From JBCCCJ01 sp039029315 (GTDB lineage Bacteria > Bacteroidota > Bacteroidia > J057): DNA of 6,910 nt. A model generated the notes under the pieces. That model worked only from the letters and a program-made list of their open reading frames with translations, was not told where the DNA came from and did not search any database. Positions 6,332 through 6,910 of this stretch are shown here, one piece after another. The stretch spans positions 1 through 6,910 of the forward strand of contig JBCCGK010000207.1 of assembly GCA_039029315.1 (NCBI GenBank). Reading direction: 5' to 3'. Positions within the stretch are counted from its first letter, which is position 1. The number at the start of each line of letters is the position of its first letter. The position numbers and the translations under genes were made by a program.

Positions 6332-6910
6332 GTCCGGTCAGTTGAGTCATACGCTCCCACACCAGTGTCTTGAAGGGACCATCGGGAAGCAGCTCTAGAA
6401 GTGGGCGTCCGGTTTCGTGTAAGCGAGATTGACCTTCGATCGAGGAGAGATCCAGATCCTCGCTCAAATGTTGAAACAGATACTCGCTCAGGTTCACCGC
6501 GTCACCGACCCGTTCGCGGAAGACGTCTGGGCCGAGCCCACGCACCAGAGAATCTGGATCCTCGCCTTCGGGCAAGAACATGAAACGAGCGCTTCTACCT
6601 TCGCGCATCTGCGGGAGGGCATTTTCCAAGGCGCGCCATGCGGCGCGGCGCCCGGCGGTATCGCCGTCGAAGCAAAAGACCACCTCCGGGGTGAGGCGAA
6701 ACAGGTTCTCCAAATGGTCGGAGGTCGCTGCGGTGCCGAGGCTCGCCACCGCGTTGGTGACGCCGTGCTGCGCGAGGGCCACTACGTCCATGTATCCCTC
6801 GACCACGATCATTTGGTCGAGCCGTCCTCGGCGCGCCGCCTGCCAGCGCCCGTAAAGTTCGCGGCCCTTATGAAAGACGGGGGTCTCAGGGCTGTTCAAG
6901 TACTTCGGCG
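6321..6910 (-). CDS. dnaG: DNA primase DnaG, internal fragment with TOPRIM core
   Basis: DnaG makes the short RNA primers for bacterial DNA replication, working with the DnaB helicase. The fragment reads PKYLNSPETPVFHKGRELYG at the window edge and is open there, so the gene begins outside the window. The apparent TTG start at 6899 is an internal Leu codon. TOPRIM residues are present: E in VVEGYMDVVALAQ (codon 6798-6800), the DGD of CFDGDTAGRRAAWRALE (6660-6668), and EGEDPD in FMFLPEGEDPDSLV, matching the acidic metal-binding residues of E. coli DnaG. About 195 of the usual ~580 residues are here. The N-terminal zinc finger and the C-terminal helicase-binding domain are missing, the latter because the gene is cut at the junction after TGL. 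There is no frameshift or stop. Close similarity to E. coli DnaG suggests a gammaproteobacterium. The ORF's formal tail to 6273 is retrotransposon DNA read backwards. Confidence 0.93.

Noticed and set aside
6401..6855. Plus-strand open frames at 6401-6583 and 6580-6855
   Set aside because: They lie opposite the dnaG fragment, whose minus-strand protein matches a known family. They are Arg/Ala/Pro-rich shadows typical of GC-rich coding DNA.

Overview
The window joins two unrelated pieces of DNA. About nine tenths of it (from position 1 to roughly 6320) is one decayed copy of a BEL/Pao-type LTR retrotransposon, a class found in animal genomes. Composition is AT-leaning: a sample line in the RNase H region is about 37% G+C. 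The last ~590 bases are an internal fragment of a bacterial dnaG (DNA primase) gene on the opposite strand, clearly richer in G+C: a sample line is about 58%. The primase reads like a gammaproteobacterial DnaG. The simplest explanation is a chimeric contig or clone that joins invertebrate DNA (perhaps a marine invertebrate) to DNA of an associated bacterium. The host and symbiont assignments are inferences from family resemblance only.

Layout: 1-158 is an AT-rich leader with no recognisable gene. Positions 159-4769 hold a 1536-residue Gag-Pol reading frame. In order it has a Ser/Thr-rich N-terminus with short tandem repeats, a charged helical region, a DUF1759 Gag-like domain, a Cys/His zinc-knuckle array, a DUF1758-type aspartic protease, a reverse transcriptase with YVDD, and most of the RNase H. 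A TGA at 4767 interrupts the RNase H. The same frame then continues to 5234, shifts by one base near 5232-5245, and runs on through the integrase zinc finger. It crosses another TGA at 5519 and continues through the integrase DDE core until the junction near 6318-6330. The end of the integrase, the 3' UTR and the 3' LTR are absent.

Together the retroelement segments encode what a BEL element needs to copy itself (capsid/nucleocapsid, protease, RT/RNase H, integrase). The three lesions, plus a DLG in place of the usual D-S/T-G protease motif, suggest that this copy is dead. The dnaG fragment carries the TOPRIM catalytic core and has no functional link to the element. I found no undescribed defence system, CRISPR array, tRNA or rRNA. 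The points most worth checking are the eukaryote-bacterium junction and the pattern of inactivating lesions.
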